A stretch of DNA of 23,958 nt, from the NCBI GenBank assembly GCA_003427395.1, contig BFEA01000002.1, positions 10,472,137 through 10,496,094 on the forward strand, given 5' to 3'. The notes beneath the pieces are model-generated. The model was not told where the DNA came from. It ran no database searches and saw only the letters and a list, made by a program, of their open reading frames with translations. Source of the stretch: Chara braunii. Taxonomy: Eukaryota > Streptophyta > Charophyceae > Charales > Characeae. This document shows, piece by piece, positions 7,042-16,261 of the stretch; the first letter of the stretch is position 1; each line of letters starts with the position of its first letter. The translations under genes were made by a program, and so were the position numbers.

Positions 7042-7496
7042 ATATGGGCGGAATATACATATATACGATATATTGTCACACTGTGAATCAGAGCACGAAG
7101 GCGAAAAAAAGCAAAACAAGGAAAGGAAAGCCCCACCTGTTCATCACCTCTTACGTACAAGGCCAGCCATGCGGATGACAGGTTAAGTGCTGGCTGCCCC
7201 CATCGCCGTGTGTCACAAGGACCCACTTGCACGCAGCCAAAGGCAAAGAGGTAAAGAAAGGAGGAGGAAACCAGACCTCACAGAGGCAAGAGAAAGAGAA
7301 AGGTCAAAGAAAAGACAAAGGAAGAAAGCAAATGACACATCGCACAGATAAAGCAATTGCCACTGTCACTGCAAAGTTCAACATATTTTTTTCTTTTTTT
7401 CTTTTTTCTTGTTTTCTTTTCCTTTTTCTCCCGAAATCTTTCTTTATCTGTCCTACAATTAATGTTGCTCCTGATCAGCTTGATTCTATTGACCAG
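7042..7496. other. Stretch without recognised gene; purine- then pyrimidine-rich
   Basis: Purine-rich (7230-7330) followed by T/C-rich (7385-7445) sequence. The plus-strand frame at 7227-7712 reads through both and through the antisense of the neighbouring zinc-binding gene, so I treat it as a shadow. Confidence 0.6.
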
Positions 7497-8175
7497 TTAG
7501 GAAGAGGAGCCCCCACCCCGGCAGATAGGACAGGCATGCTGAGGATGACGTGGATGTTCACAAGGATACCCATGGAGAACTACTTCAGCACAGCATTCAG
7601 CAGGACGGCTAGCACGGACCATCCCATCAAAACAGTCCTGACAAAGGACATGCTGTCCACATGTGAAAAAACAGCAGGACATTCATCACAGTGCGGCATC
7701 ATGCAGTCCTGATAGCGCCCTTGAGCACAAAAGGGACAATGAATATCTGGGTGATAGGGATGTGTACAATCAAGAAATGTTGGACACCCTTCGGCACAAA
7801 CGGTGGCGATTGATAATGTTAATGGCATAGGTGATGAATTCCGCAGCCAAGACCCACTGCGTCCCTGTCCCGACAGGTGTCACATGGGAGTGGATCAATA
7901 ATCCAGAATAAAGTATGATTCGGTAATGCACACAGAAATTCATTTATGTTGAAAATAGCCTGAGTCATTGTCCCACCATCCCACAGTTCCCACTGGGCAG
8001 CTGCACGAATGAGTGCCATGTAATGCCCGGGTCTGTGCAAAATACAGGCAGAAATATGAGGATGGTCATTAAGGTCCTCGCCTGGTGTCGCACGATGCAG
8101 AAGAAGGTGGCGACCGTGGAATGCTAGTTGTGTGAGGAATGAGCCCTCAAGAAGGGGCCTTGCCATGATGTACAT
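7497..8175 (-). pseudogene. Protease-like plus parkin RING0-like zinc-binding gene remnant
   Basis: The first minus-strand frame (8175-7819, 118 codons) contains ILHRPGHYMALIR and WELWDGG. This is the spacing of the catalytic His (residue 51) and Asp (residue 66) segment of papain-fold deubiquitinases (USP or Josephin type: GHY...W...D). The second frame (7828-7580) carries a cysteine-rich run, CPTFLDC, HCPFC and CDECPAVF. It continues only by shifting frame at a T-run into the third (7682-7497) with FTCGQHVLCQDCF and ACPICRG. C-x2-C...C-x2-H-x2-C-x2-C-F resembles the RING0 zinc module of the E3 ligase parkin. No catalytic Cys box is seen upstream. The breaks could be frameshifts (pseudogene), sequencing errors in the T-run, or unspliced introns. 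The pairing suggests a ubiquitin-related role; both domain calls are from motif reading only. Confidence 0.5.
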
Positions 8176-8913
8176 GTTCTGGGCTAAGGCCCCAACAAGC
8201 CTCGTGCCCGCCCTAAGTGAAGGCGGGCCAACAAATCAACAAAGAGCCCTCTGTGCATACATTTCACGAAGTGGGGTCCGTACAGTTGCAGCACGCCAGT
8301 TGGTTGGAGTGCACCGAGTCTCGGATCTCAGCAAATGCTGAAATACCCAGGGCCTCTGAGTTAGTTAGGCCCTGGGCACTTGAACGTGAAGCCGACAATC
8401 CACGCTGGGTATAGAGGCCGAAAATGCAAAGGGAAAACCGGCCCACTGTCTGAATCTGGCCGCAGGCCTTGACGAGAGAGGCACAACTGCATCTCCCGGG
8501 CCCCAACTGTAATGGGCCTGGGTTCAGCCACTGGGGCCCAGTCACAGGCTGAAGGGAGGCCGCCCACACGCAGCACTGGCATATAGGCAAGCAGGGCGAG
8601 TGGGCAGGGATCTTGGCCATTGCGGGCAATGCCGGCACGCTGCGCTAATGCGAGCTGCTGCTGCTGCTGCGCTGCACTAAGAGAGGTGCAAGGCAGGCCA
8701 GCGCTAGGCGGTAGGGCGCTGCCTGCGCACCAGGGCACTGGCGGCCATAGCCGGGCCGCATGAGGGTGCAGTGAGGGTGAAGGGCGAAGGTGGTCTTCGG
8801 AGGTGAAGGGCGCTGTGTGGGTAACAAGGGAGAGTGTGGGGAAGAGGACACGTACCTGGTGGAGGTGGAGGTCGGCATTGGTGTTGACATCATCACTCGC
8901 TGGTAGTCAAGTT
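8176..8913. other. GC-rich block, unassigned (gene 5' part or LTR-like)
   Basis: Three overlapping minus-strand frames stay open for 110-125 codons (8264-8638, 8361-8738, 8645-8980), one with a Gln run from a CTG repeat (8654-8673). None resembles a known protein. The block could be the 5' part of the gene at 7497-8175. Alternatively it is a diverged relative of the candidate LTR at 10430-10964 in the opposite orientation: both share gtgcccgccctaagtgaa and a gccatagccggg motif. I cannot decide between the two. Confidence 0.35.
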
Positions 8914-9104
8914 GTCTGGTTGCTTTCATAGCTGTAGTTGTAGGCTTAGTCTGTAGAGTAGATAGGGCGCCTGGCGCCATTCATAAGAGAGAGCTACATT
9001 GGGTTATGTGTCTGGTTGCTTTCATTGTTGTAGTTGTAGGCTTAGTCTGTAGAGTAGATAGGGCGCCTGGCGCCATTCATAAGAGAGAGCTACATTGGGT
9101 TATG
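8914..9104. repeat. 96-bp tandem duplication, almost identical copies
   Basis: gtctggttgctttcat begins at 8914 and again at 9010. The copies run to gggttatg (9001-9008 and 9097-9104) and differ at only two positions, in the segment cat(a/t)g(c/t)tgtag. The near identity means a very recent duplication or an assembly artefact. Each copy contains the small palindrome ggcgcctggcgcc. Confidence 0.9.
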
Positions 9105-9390
9105 CTGTTGGTGTTGCCCTGTTGGGCATGGACATTGACTCACGATTCTTCTGTATCATTCTCAATTGGATGGTTACTCGGTTCCATTGTACTATCTGCT
9201 TTGGCTTGGACTACTTGGACTTCAGTGTGATTTTGCATTCTGGATTTCTGTGCTTCGTCCATACTCATGTTCCTTGCAGTTGTAAGACATTTACAGTAAA
9301 GCCTACGTGCAGGCGGAAATGCATTCATTGTCTTGTTGAAAACAAACCCTGATAGTCAAAGTCCTATCGTTCCCCCAAACACAACGCACC

Positions 9391-9458
9391 CTAGTAATGA
9401 ATGTATAGTATACAAGCTATCTCCCTAATAATGAATGTATAGCACACAAGCTATCTTT
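9391..9458. repeat. 34-bp tandem repeat, 2 copies
   Basis: ctagtaatgaatgtatag at 9391 and ctaataatgaatgtatag at 9425. The units differ at about five positions. Confidence 0.85.
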
Positions 9459-9514
9459 CCCGTGCGATACAGCCATTATGAGGGTGGGTACTGTTCGGGG
9501 GAAGACGGTAGGCC
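9449..9514. mobile_element. Foldback family F, diverged copy
   Basis: acaagctatctttcccg at the left and cgggggaagacggtaggcc at the right are imperfect complements. The right end matches the family terminus gaagacggtag seen at 1985-1995 and 4919-4929. About 570 bp away, 10020-10083 carries a related sequence in inverted orientation. Confidence 0.55.
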
Positions 9515-10019
9515 TAACTACGCAACCCTATCCCCCGAAAAAAAAGGGAAAAAAAACCTACCCTGTGCCTGGCCCTTACTAATCCTACACCAGTGGCCTC
9601 CTACCACTATATCTCCTCTTTATAAATTTCAACTATGCCAAAGCGATCTTAGATCGTACTCACATTAGGACCCTTTTTAGGGAATATGGACCTAATTGCG
9701 GTCAGAAACATCCGTGTTACTCCCTAGTGTTTTGCTTATACTGTCAGACGAGGAGTTCTGCATGTTTGTAATGATAGGTTAAGGGCCTACTCACACAAGG
9801 ACTTTCCTAAATTTATCTGACCACAATTGTGGCCGGACCTAGATGTATCTTACGACAATGACGTCCAGAGCTCAGTCAGAAAAGTCCTAATCTGGGTATG
9901 CCTTGAAAATATAAAAAAGTGTAACACTAGCATTTGACACATACATATATGGCTTGTTGCTATTTTTGGCGAGATGACTCTGATTTCGACTGAGCGTATG
10001 ACCCATCCCACAGCCACCA
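9515..10019. other. Stretch without recognised gene
   Basis: AT-leaning unique sequence between two inverted family F copies; no coding signal. If those copies are the ends of one element, this would be its interior (about 0.65 kb). Confidence 0.5.
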
Positions 10020-10083
10020 CCGCCATCTTCCCCGGGCTGCAGCGAACCCTCGTTATGGGTGCATCGGACTGGAAAGATGGCTT
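10020..10083. mobile_element. Foldback family F, diverged copy, inverted
   Basis: gccatcttccccgggctg pairs loosely with cggactggaaagatggc. Its reverse complement aligns for about 75 bp, roughly three-quarters identical, with 9432-9510, including the preceding gaatgta...cacaagc. Confidence 0.5.
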
Positions 10084-10429
10084 GTGTACATTCATGGGCA
10101 GGGTGGGTCGGGTGTGGTGGAAGAGGGTAGTGCAAGGAAACGAGCAAGCAATGTGAATGGCATTAAACCAAATTGCATCATTTTATGGCCATCCAGAGAT
10201 AACCTCGAGTCTGAACTGAATGTAGATTGCACCACGACATAACACCCAATAAGTGAGAGCAAAGCACTGAAGTCAAATGATAATGGAAGCCCTCTTCTCT
10301 TCTCCAACACCAACTTCGACAACGTTGCTCTTCTACTTGGCACTCAGCGCCTAGACTACAATCAGACGACTCCTTTCTACTTAGACCTATCTACAATAGG
10401 TTATGCATGAAGAACAGCAGCCTGATGGC
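10084..10429. other. Stretch without recognised gene
   Basis: Unique-looking sequence without a coding frame of note or repeats that I could find. Confidence 0.5.
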
Positions 10430-10964
10430 AAATAAAGATGCCGAGTGTCGCGAGCCGCTCCACTCACCAGGGCAGTGCCTCCTTACATCGCCCACACCTT
10501 GACGTCCCTTCTACAGTCCCTCGCCCAAGGACCTCCGCTCAACCTCCTCCGGCTATGGGGGCAACACCCCGGCTATGGCTGCTGTGCCCTCCTGCTGCAC
10601 CCACACAACATCTTCCTTGCGCCCTGCCAGCGCTCTTCTTCCTGGCACGACACTGAACCAGGAAGCCAGCGCTCCAGCAGCACTGTCGGCATTGAGCCAG
10701 CTAGAATGTGTGAAGTTAGGCAGCCTCACTTCCTTTTGTTCGTGCTGGCTGGACGAGGCAGGCTCTGGCTGGGCGGGCTTTGTCCGAGTTGGTTGAAGAT
10801 GCTGTGTGCAGTAACCAACCCACGGGCCCCCTCCTTGCTCAAGTTGGCCTCTTTTCAGGCCTCATTGGTTTCCTGGCAGGCCTGTGTTCACTTAGGGCGG
10901 GCACAAACAGTTTCCAGCGGGCGCAGGCCTTTTTTAATGTGGCCGAGGACCCTTATGCTTCACA
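10430..10964 (-). mobile_element. Candidate 3' LTR of the Ty3/gypsy element
   Basis: Reading the minus strand after the pol stop (11004), a 13-nt polypurine tract GAGGGGGAGGGAG (plus 10965-10977) is directly followed by TGTGAAGC. This is the arrangement expected at a polypurine tract/LTR boundary, where LTRs start TG. The GC-rich sequence beyond would be U3-R-U5, but I cannot place its end, and no matching 5' LTR is present. A plus-strand frame of 201 codons (10445-11050) crosses the region and runs into antisense pol; I regard it as chance. Confidence 0.35.
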
Positions 10965-10977
10965 CTCCCTCCCCCTC
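10965..10977 (-). other. Possible polypurine tract (plus-strand primer)
   Basis: Thirteen purines on the minus strand, 27 nt after the pol stop codon and immediately before a TG that could open an LTR. Position fits a Ty3/gypsy primer site; the sequence alone is not proof. Confidence 0.4.
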
Positions 10978-11003
10978 TGTTTCAACAGTCCTCTGGGAAT
11001 TCC

Positions 11004-13236
11004 TTAATCCACCACTTGCTGTTTCCCCCTCAGCATTTTCTCATATGTAGATACAACTTGATGTGCTGTCTTCATCAGCTCCGCTCTGTTGAACCGCCAC
11101 TCTTCTGTCGGATCCGTATGATGCCTGACAGCACCCGAAACTGCATCTGTGGGTTCGACTGTTTTCCTCTGCAGACTGGCTGAGGTACATGCATAATTCT
11201 TTGTTCCACGATCTGATCGATGTTCATGTATCCATCCATGGTTGGGGGCAGCATGGATCCCTTTGAAGGAAACTCATCTATTTGTGAAAAAGGAAGGAGT
11301 TCGGAGGCATGAAAGATTGGATAAGTACATAGGCGAGGCGGTACGTGGATGACGTATGATGGGCCATCAGGATCAGACCCCACAATGTTTAGGATATGAC
11401 ATGGCCCCAAATACTGCTGTATCGGCTTGCAAGACATATTCACTTCCTGCGTAAACTCCGAAGACTTCACCAATACCCGTTCCCCAACCCGAGCTTGTGA
11501 CTCTCTTCGATGTTTGTTCTCAGATGCTGTCATGGCATTCTGAGATTTCTGAATCTGTTCCACAATCTCCTGCAGAATCTTATCATACTGTATGTCGAAT
11601 TCAAAACTTCGTGGTGCTGTAGTCGGTGTAGTGTCAGATGGGAGAAAAACCAACAGGGTCCTAGGTTTCCAGCCAAAGTGTAGCTGATTAGGAGACCAAC
11701 CTGTAGTGCTGTGCACTGCGTTGTTGTATAGACTAGCAATGAGAGATAGCTTCTCATCCCAGTCTTCCTGGATGGGCTTTGATGTAGTGCCTCGGCAGGT
11801 GCTGTACTACCCGGTTCATCTTTTCGGTTTGCCAGGTAGTGTCGAGATGGTTTCCAGAAGTCACTTGCAACTGGGAACCCAACTATTCGGCGGTCTTCTT
11901 CAGAATTCACTAGCGAACCTAACATCTCTGTCACTCACTATAGATTTTGGCAGTCCAAAATCCCTTACCCAATGCTCCATAAACATCTTAATTACCAGGT
12001 CCGTCTTCACAGTCTCAGGCAGTGCAACTTACCTTGTGTATGCAGCGGAGCTATCAACAATTAGAAATATGTGCCTCTTGCTATACTGCTGGTCACGAGA
12101 GTATCTGTGAAGTCCATGGACAGACTCTCTCCCGATCTAGCAGGAATAGGCAAAGGCTTAATAAGCTCAAGAGGTGCTTGAGTTCTAGGTTTGTCTCTTT
12201 GGCAAATCTGGAACGTCTCCACGTACGTCTTCACATCCTCTTAGCCTTCTCCGCCGAGTTCTAGCATCCTCAGTTGTGAAGTCCATTTCTGTAGTAAGTT
12301 ATCGGATGTCCTTTTGTATCCAAAGTGACCTGTGGCATCGTGACACTCACCTAAAAATAAACTGCGGAAAAACTCGCTACTCCCGAGACAACCTTTTATT
12401 CCCGACCTCCTCAAGGAAGAGTAGCCCGTCAACCATCACAAGCTTGTCTGGCCTGCCTTTAAAATCTTGCGCCTCGAGTCTGCAAATGATCAAAGATATA
12501 AATCTATCCTCCTTGCAGGCTTCCACCAATCGTCGAGTTACATCATTAGATAGGCCATGCTCCGTAGTTAGCGCCCCTAGGGAGTCTGCCCTCCTTGATA
12601 GTCCGTCAGCAACCTTGTTAAACTCACCATTGACATGATGAAGGCGGAAGCCATACATGTCAATGACATGAATCCATCTCTTCAGCGCGTCAGAGAGAGT
12701 GGGTTGAGTTTTGAACTTTTGATCCACTCGAGGGTCTCGTGGTCAGATCTCACTTCGAAGAATCTGCCATGGAGATAATGCTTTAGTGGTCAAAGCTTTG
12801 TACAGGGCATACAATTCTCTTTTGTATATGGACTTAGCTAACTTTTGGGGTAACATCTTCTTGCTCATGTAGTCGACAGGCCTCAACTTTTACCCCTTCT
12901 GCTGCCGAAGAACTGTGCTTATACCACGCTGGCTCGCGTCAGTTGCCACAACAAATGGTTTTTCGGGATCTGGGATTTTCAGGACTTCGTGATGAGTCGT
13001 ATGTCAACATTTTGCCATTCCCATGGGGTATCAAGGGGTGGATGAGTCGAGGGGCTTGCAATTAATGCTATAACTCTTCATGCACGGACAATAATAGCCC
13101 ATCATCCCCAAGAATGATCTGACCTCTGTCACCGACCAAGGTTGTGGCCAGTCCCGAATGGCGGCCACCTTTGCATCTTTGGGCCTCACTCCTCCCTGGG
13201 AAATCTCATGACCCAAGTGCAAGATTTCCTGACTTG
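11004..13236 (-). pseudogene. Truncated, frameshifted chromodomain-type Ty3/gypsy pol
   Basis: Minus-strand order matches a chromovirus pol. The end of reverse transcriptase (LGHEISQGGVRP, VRSFLGMMGYY; 13031-13236) comes first, then RNase H starting FVVATDASQRG (Asp at about 12939) and ending HHVNGEFNKVADGLSRR (about 12590). Next are the integrase zinc region (ECHDATGHFGYKR, about 12330), the core with DFTDTL, IFLIVD and VSDRDVRF (about 12105-11895) and an ...EKMNRV segment. The GPY/F-like C-terminus follows (RVGERVLVKSSEF, YLGPCHIL, FHASELLPF; within 11075-11716). The last part is chromodomain-like: DGYMNIDQIVEQR, then after a frame change EEWRFNRAELMKTAHQVV, stop at 11004. At least six frame changes and several stops show it is inactive. 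Homology stops abruptly at 13236, so gag, protease and most of reverse transcriptase are missing. Chromodomains in this clade bind modified histones and steer insertion into heterochromatin. Confidence 0.9.
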
Positions 13237-13507
13237 ATTAAATTGAAACTACTGAAAAAAAGTCAAAGAAAGTAATGCTACTTATTTTTATGTATTTTAA
13301 CTAATGAAGAAAAATGAGGGATGTTCATCAATTAATGGTCCTATTTATTATCACTCTTCACATTGAATCGCGTACAACTCTGCACAGGCATGTTTTTGGA
13401 GGAGTTGATTCCTGAACTCACTCAATAGGATCCTTCCTACTATCTGACCCGTACTTGTAGAGATGGACGTTTTTTTGAAGTTTTGGGAAGATGAGTCCTT
13501 CTAGTTA
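13237..13507. other. AT-rich stretch at the truncation point of the retroelement
   Basis: AT-rich and unrelated to pol, with no coding signal. It marks where the 5' part of the element is missing. Confidence 0.6.
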
Positions 13508-13593
13508 GAAAGAGTTTGTCACAGTCCCTCGTTTGTTGTCCTCGTCTCCCTCTCTGCCCACGGTTTACTGGGCAGCTCTGTTTGACGATATAT
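13508..13593 (+). repeat. Interspersed repeat family P, partial copy
   Basis: gagtttgtcacagtccctcg through gcccacggtttactgggcag to gacgatatata, the same module as 6950-7041 in the same orientation. It lacks the upstream modules. Confidence 0.85.
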
Positions 13594-13825
13594 ACCACGA
13601 CTTCGCTAACACCCTGGTACGGTTTTCTCCGGTCAGGTCGAGCGGCAGTGGTCGGGGCCGTCACTACGCGGCCCTGCTGTGCCTCTAGTGTCAGCGGTGT
13701 GTCTGACTGTATTTTTTGGCTGTGACAGACCTTTCTTTGTTTCGTGGGTGTTTTGCTGGCGTGTGATGGTGTGTGAACTTCCATCTGGTGTGGGTGAGTG
13801 AGTCTACTTTGATTTTCATCACAGC

Positions 13826-14162
13826 TACCTTGAGGGCAGTGGTTGGCACCTCAGGGTAAGAGTTGTTGGGCAGTTGTTGATGCTTAACCACAACCGGGGT
13901 TAAGGTGGATTATCACTTGAGTGTAATCAGGTAGGGGATTCTGCAGACTGTTGAGGGTTCAGCCTCCTGATGAGTTGGTGAAACTCCGATGCAAGAGTTT
14001 GTCACAGCCCCTCGTTTGCTGTCCCGTTCTCCCTCTCTGCCTACGGTTTACCGGGCAGCTCTGTTTGACGATACAGGTGAAACTTGGAAGAAACAGTCTG
14101 TTGCAGCCCTTGTTTGTTGTCCTCTTCTCCCTTTCTGCCTCTGGTTTACCGGGTCTGATGAT
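13826..14162 (+). repeat. Interspersed repeat family P, longest copy plus a second partial copy
   Basis: It starts with ccttgagggcagtgg (also at 6241) and continues with gttgatgcttaaccacaacc, aaggtggatta, gggattctgcagactgttga and cctcctgatgagttggtg, then the conserved ctacggtttaccgggcagctc module ending gacgata at about 14072. A second partial copy follows directly (14073-14162). The order of modules matches the minus-oriented copy 6828-6616, which defines a repeat of about 250 bp ending at an AT-rich microsatellite. Confidence 0.85.
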
Positions 14163-14216
14163 ATATATGTATGCATATATATGTATATGCATGCATATAT
14201 GTTATATGTACATATG
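14156..14216. repeat. AT/GCAT palindromic microsatellite
   Basis: Alternating atatat, gtatgcat and gtacat units directly after a family P copy. Copies at about 6606-6622 and 7030-7070 end in similar AT tracts, so this tail belongs to the family. Confidence 0.8.
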
Positions 14217-14428
14217 TCCTTTTTCTCAACTGCTATTCGCTGTCAGAATGGGACAATGAAAGCCTCTATCTGACCTGGGAGATTTCCATCTTGTCTTGTG
14301 TAGTTGTTTCGGGAGAACGTGTTGCAAACTGGCCGCAGAGTTGCTGTGCCGTTAAGGACTGTGTTGTTAAAGTCTGCCAACCGTAGGATTAATTTCTGGT
14401 AGCAGTAGTCTATAAGGGGCACGGGGAA

Positions 14429-15335
14429 ATGCGCCTCAGATTGATCTCCGGTAGAGTGTTAATTCCACCTGCTCTGGTGGTATTCAGGGCATCTAAAGAC
14501 TCTAAAATTCTAAATGCTTTCTGTCAAGTTAATCCAATTGCCAGTCTTGCATCAATCAGCACTATTCTGAGTTTGCCTTTTGCAACCCCCAGTAATTCCC
14601 ATCCCCCGCCCCCACCACTCCATGCGCATGCTGCCAACCCTTTATGGGTTTGAATGTGACGTTGGCTGTGTGCCCTTCCAAAACAGACTCACCCTTGCAG
14701 CCTGGAAGACGTCTTTTTGGGTCGAGATGTCTGCGATCTCTGGCTTGGACAGCGTGCAGAGTGCCCTGTAGAGCTTCCACAGTTGGTTCTCTATGGTTTG
14801 GACACTGGCTTGGATGCGAAGCTGGTCTGCAATGCGAGAGCAGCAAATATGGGTTACGTGCACTTTGCATGAGTAACCTAGTTACCCATCTACCTATCTT
14901 TCTGTGACGCATTGTTATGTTTTCCTGGCAAGCAGGCACTGATGTGACAGTGGTCCGTAGTTGAATCCACGTAACTGCCGTCGCTGTCAGATGCAGTAGG
15001 CCGGGTTCGATTTGTGCACTGGTCTTGACATTGTGTGGGTCTGCAATATGAGTTAAAGACGGGTTGCACTTTGGTTTCGAACCAGAACCGGACGTTGGTT
15101 TCAAACTAGAACCGGTTTTACCGTAACGTGCGTGCATTGTATGTTTTGCGAGCAGACAGTGTTCTGAAAGTGACCCGAAGGTGAACAAGCTCTCTAACTG
15201 GCCGTCCTCGTCCCTGTCTGCATGCAGGTCCTTCGTCTTTGTACTGAAAAATCGCAGAGTTGTCAGACTGGATGCGCATCCCCGTCGCCCATCCAATGGG
15301 CGATGAGCAATCCCTCGTTGGGTGCCTGCACCTAC
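14429..15335 (+). CDS. Weak candidate for a spliced gene with repeated exon/intron modules
   Basis: 14687-14824 is open for 46 codons in one frame (it includes LEDVFLGRDVCDLWLG and LPQLVLYGLDTG), preceded by an AG and followed by GTCTGCAAT. A second GTCTGCAATATG donor-like site follows at 15039. AG acceptor-like sites end cctggcaagcag (14935), ttgcgagcag (15155) and tgcatgcag (15227). The last is followed by SFVFVLKNRRVVRLD to a stop. Joining them gives stops in the middle segment with the boundaries I tried, and I recognise no protein family. The longest single frame of the window, 244 codons on the minus strand (14562-15296), overlaps and is equally unsupported. Treat as a hint only. Confidence 0.2.
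15071..15118. repeat. 24-bp tandem repeat, 2 copies
   Basis: ttggtttcgaaccagaaccg at 15071 and ttggtttcaaactagaaccg at 15095. It lies inside the possible intron of the candidate gene. Confidence 0.85.
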
Positions 15336-15623
15336 TATGTTGTATGCACTGCTCAGCGGGTGCTGATTCTAATGGTCCGAAAGTTCAGAGGCAGCTATGT
15401 AAACCCACCACCCACGTGACCTTCAGCTCCCAACCGAAGCATGTGCTCCTGGGTCTGTCCATAATGGACAACTGGCAGCAGTGCGCTGAGCTTGACACTG
15501 TACCGGGCTTCCTACGTAAACTACTCCCATCTGGTCGCCATTAGGTTTCCCTGCCTGGCTCTGCCGCTGATGGCCCTAGTTGAGGAATCAGCTCCTCGAG
15601 TTGAGGAGTAAGCAGCTGATAAC

Positions 15624-16259
15624 GTGGAATCCCAGCAGCAGGCCGTGAAGCCACAGCGGTCTCGTAAATGTGCACGTGGTGCACGGCGGCCATCACGTTT
15701 ACACCGCAAGGTTGCCACGTGCACGAGTGGTGGGAACACACAGACGTTTGCGGATAGCTGTGTGCTGTTCAGCAGAGAAGTGGCCATGGTGGATACTCAT
15801 GTGTTGCATGAGGTACAGTCCTATATGTCCCCATCGGTTGTCCTGTTACTGCTTTTGGCTGGTGTTAATGGCACTTCCCAGCAGGAAACACAGCAACTCG
15901 TAAACACCTTTCCACTTCAGGGTTTCCCTCTGGGGTCTTGTATTCAGGCTGTCATGCCCTTATCGAAGGGTAGAGTGATTAGAAGCAACAGTGTTGTGAC
16001 CGATATCTCTGGCCTTGGGACCATGGGGAGTTTTCGTTGCATAGCCCCGCACCAGCCCGTGCAGTCTCTCGGCTTTCTGCTGGAGCCGGAAACCTCCATG
16101 ACCATTGTGGTTTGGACGTCAGAGAATGCTTCAGCACCACAACAATGTGCACTCATGCTGCATCCCGTCTTCAGCGCAATAGGGTCGCCGGATCGCCCAG
16201 CCTGGACTCAGACGCCTCTTCGTGTGTTGCAGAGCTGTCCTCTTTGTCAGAGAGTTTGA
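15624..16259 (+). CDS. 211-codon open frame, unrecognised
   Basis: Starts MESQQQAV and has a Leu-rich segment VVLLLLLAGVNG (about residue 75) that could be membrane-like, but shows no family motif. Overlapping frames (15670-15903; 16037-16336 with an acidic Ser-rich part) look about equally protein-like. It could be chance in GC-moderate DNA or part of a spliced gene with 14429-15335. Confidence 0.2.
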   Translation: MESQQQAVKPQRSRKCARGARRPSRLHRKVATCTSGGNTQTFADSCVLFSREVAMVDTHVLHEVQSYMSPSVVLLLLLAGVNGTSQQETQQLVNTFPLQGFPLGSCIQAVMPLSKGRVIRSNSVVTDISGLGTMGSFRCIAPHQPVQSLGFLLEPETSMTIVVWTSENASAPQQCALMLHPVFSAIGSPDRPAWTQTPLRVLQSCPLCQRV

Positions 16260-16261
16260 GC

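Noticed and set aside
6922-7119. Recurring CPVNRRQR/GCDKLFHRSF peptides here and at 13440-14192
   Set aside because: They are translations of repeat family P in whichever copy happens to be open; no start context or conserved frame.
7227-7712. 161-codon plus-strand frame
   Set aside because: It crosses purine-rich and pyrimidine-rich tracts and then the antisense of the cysteine-rich gene; no family resemblance.
10445-11050. 201-codon plus-strand frame as a gene
   Set aside because: It runs into the antisense of the pol chromodomain and covers the putative polypurine tract and LTR; the pol reading is far better supported.
11706-12638. Plus-strand frames of 80-134 codons
   Set aside because: Antisense shadows of the integrase and RNase H of the Ty3/gypsy remnant.
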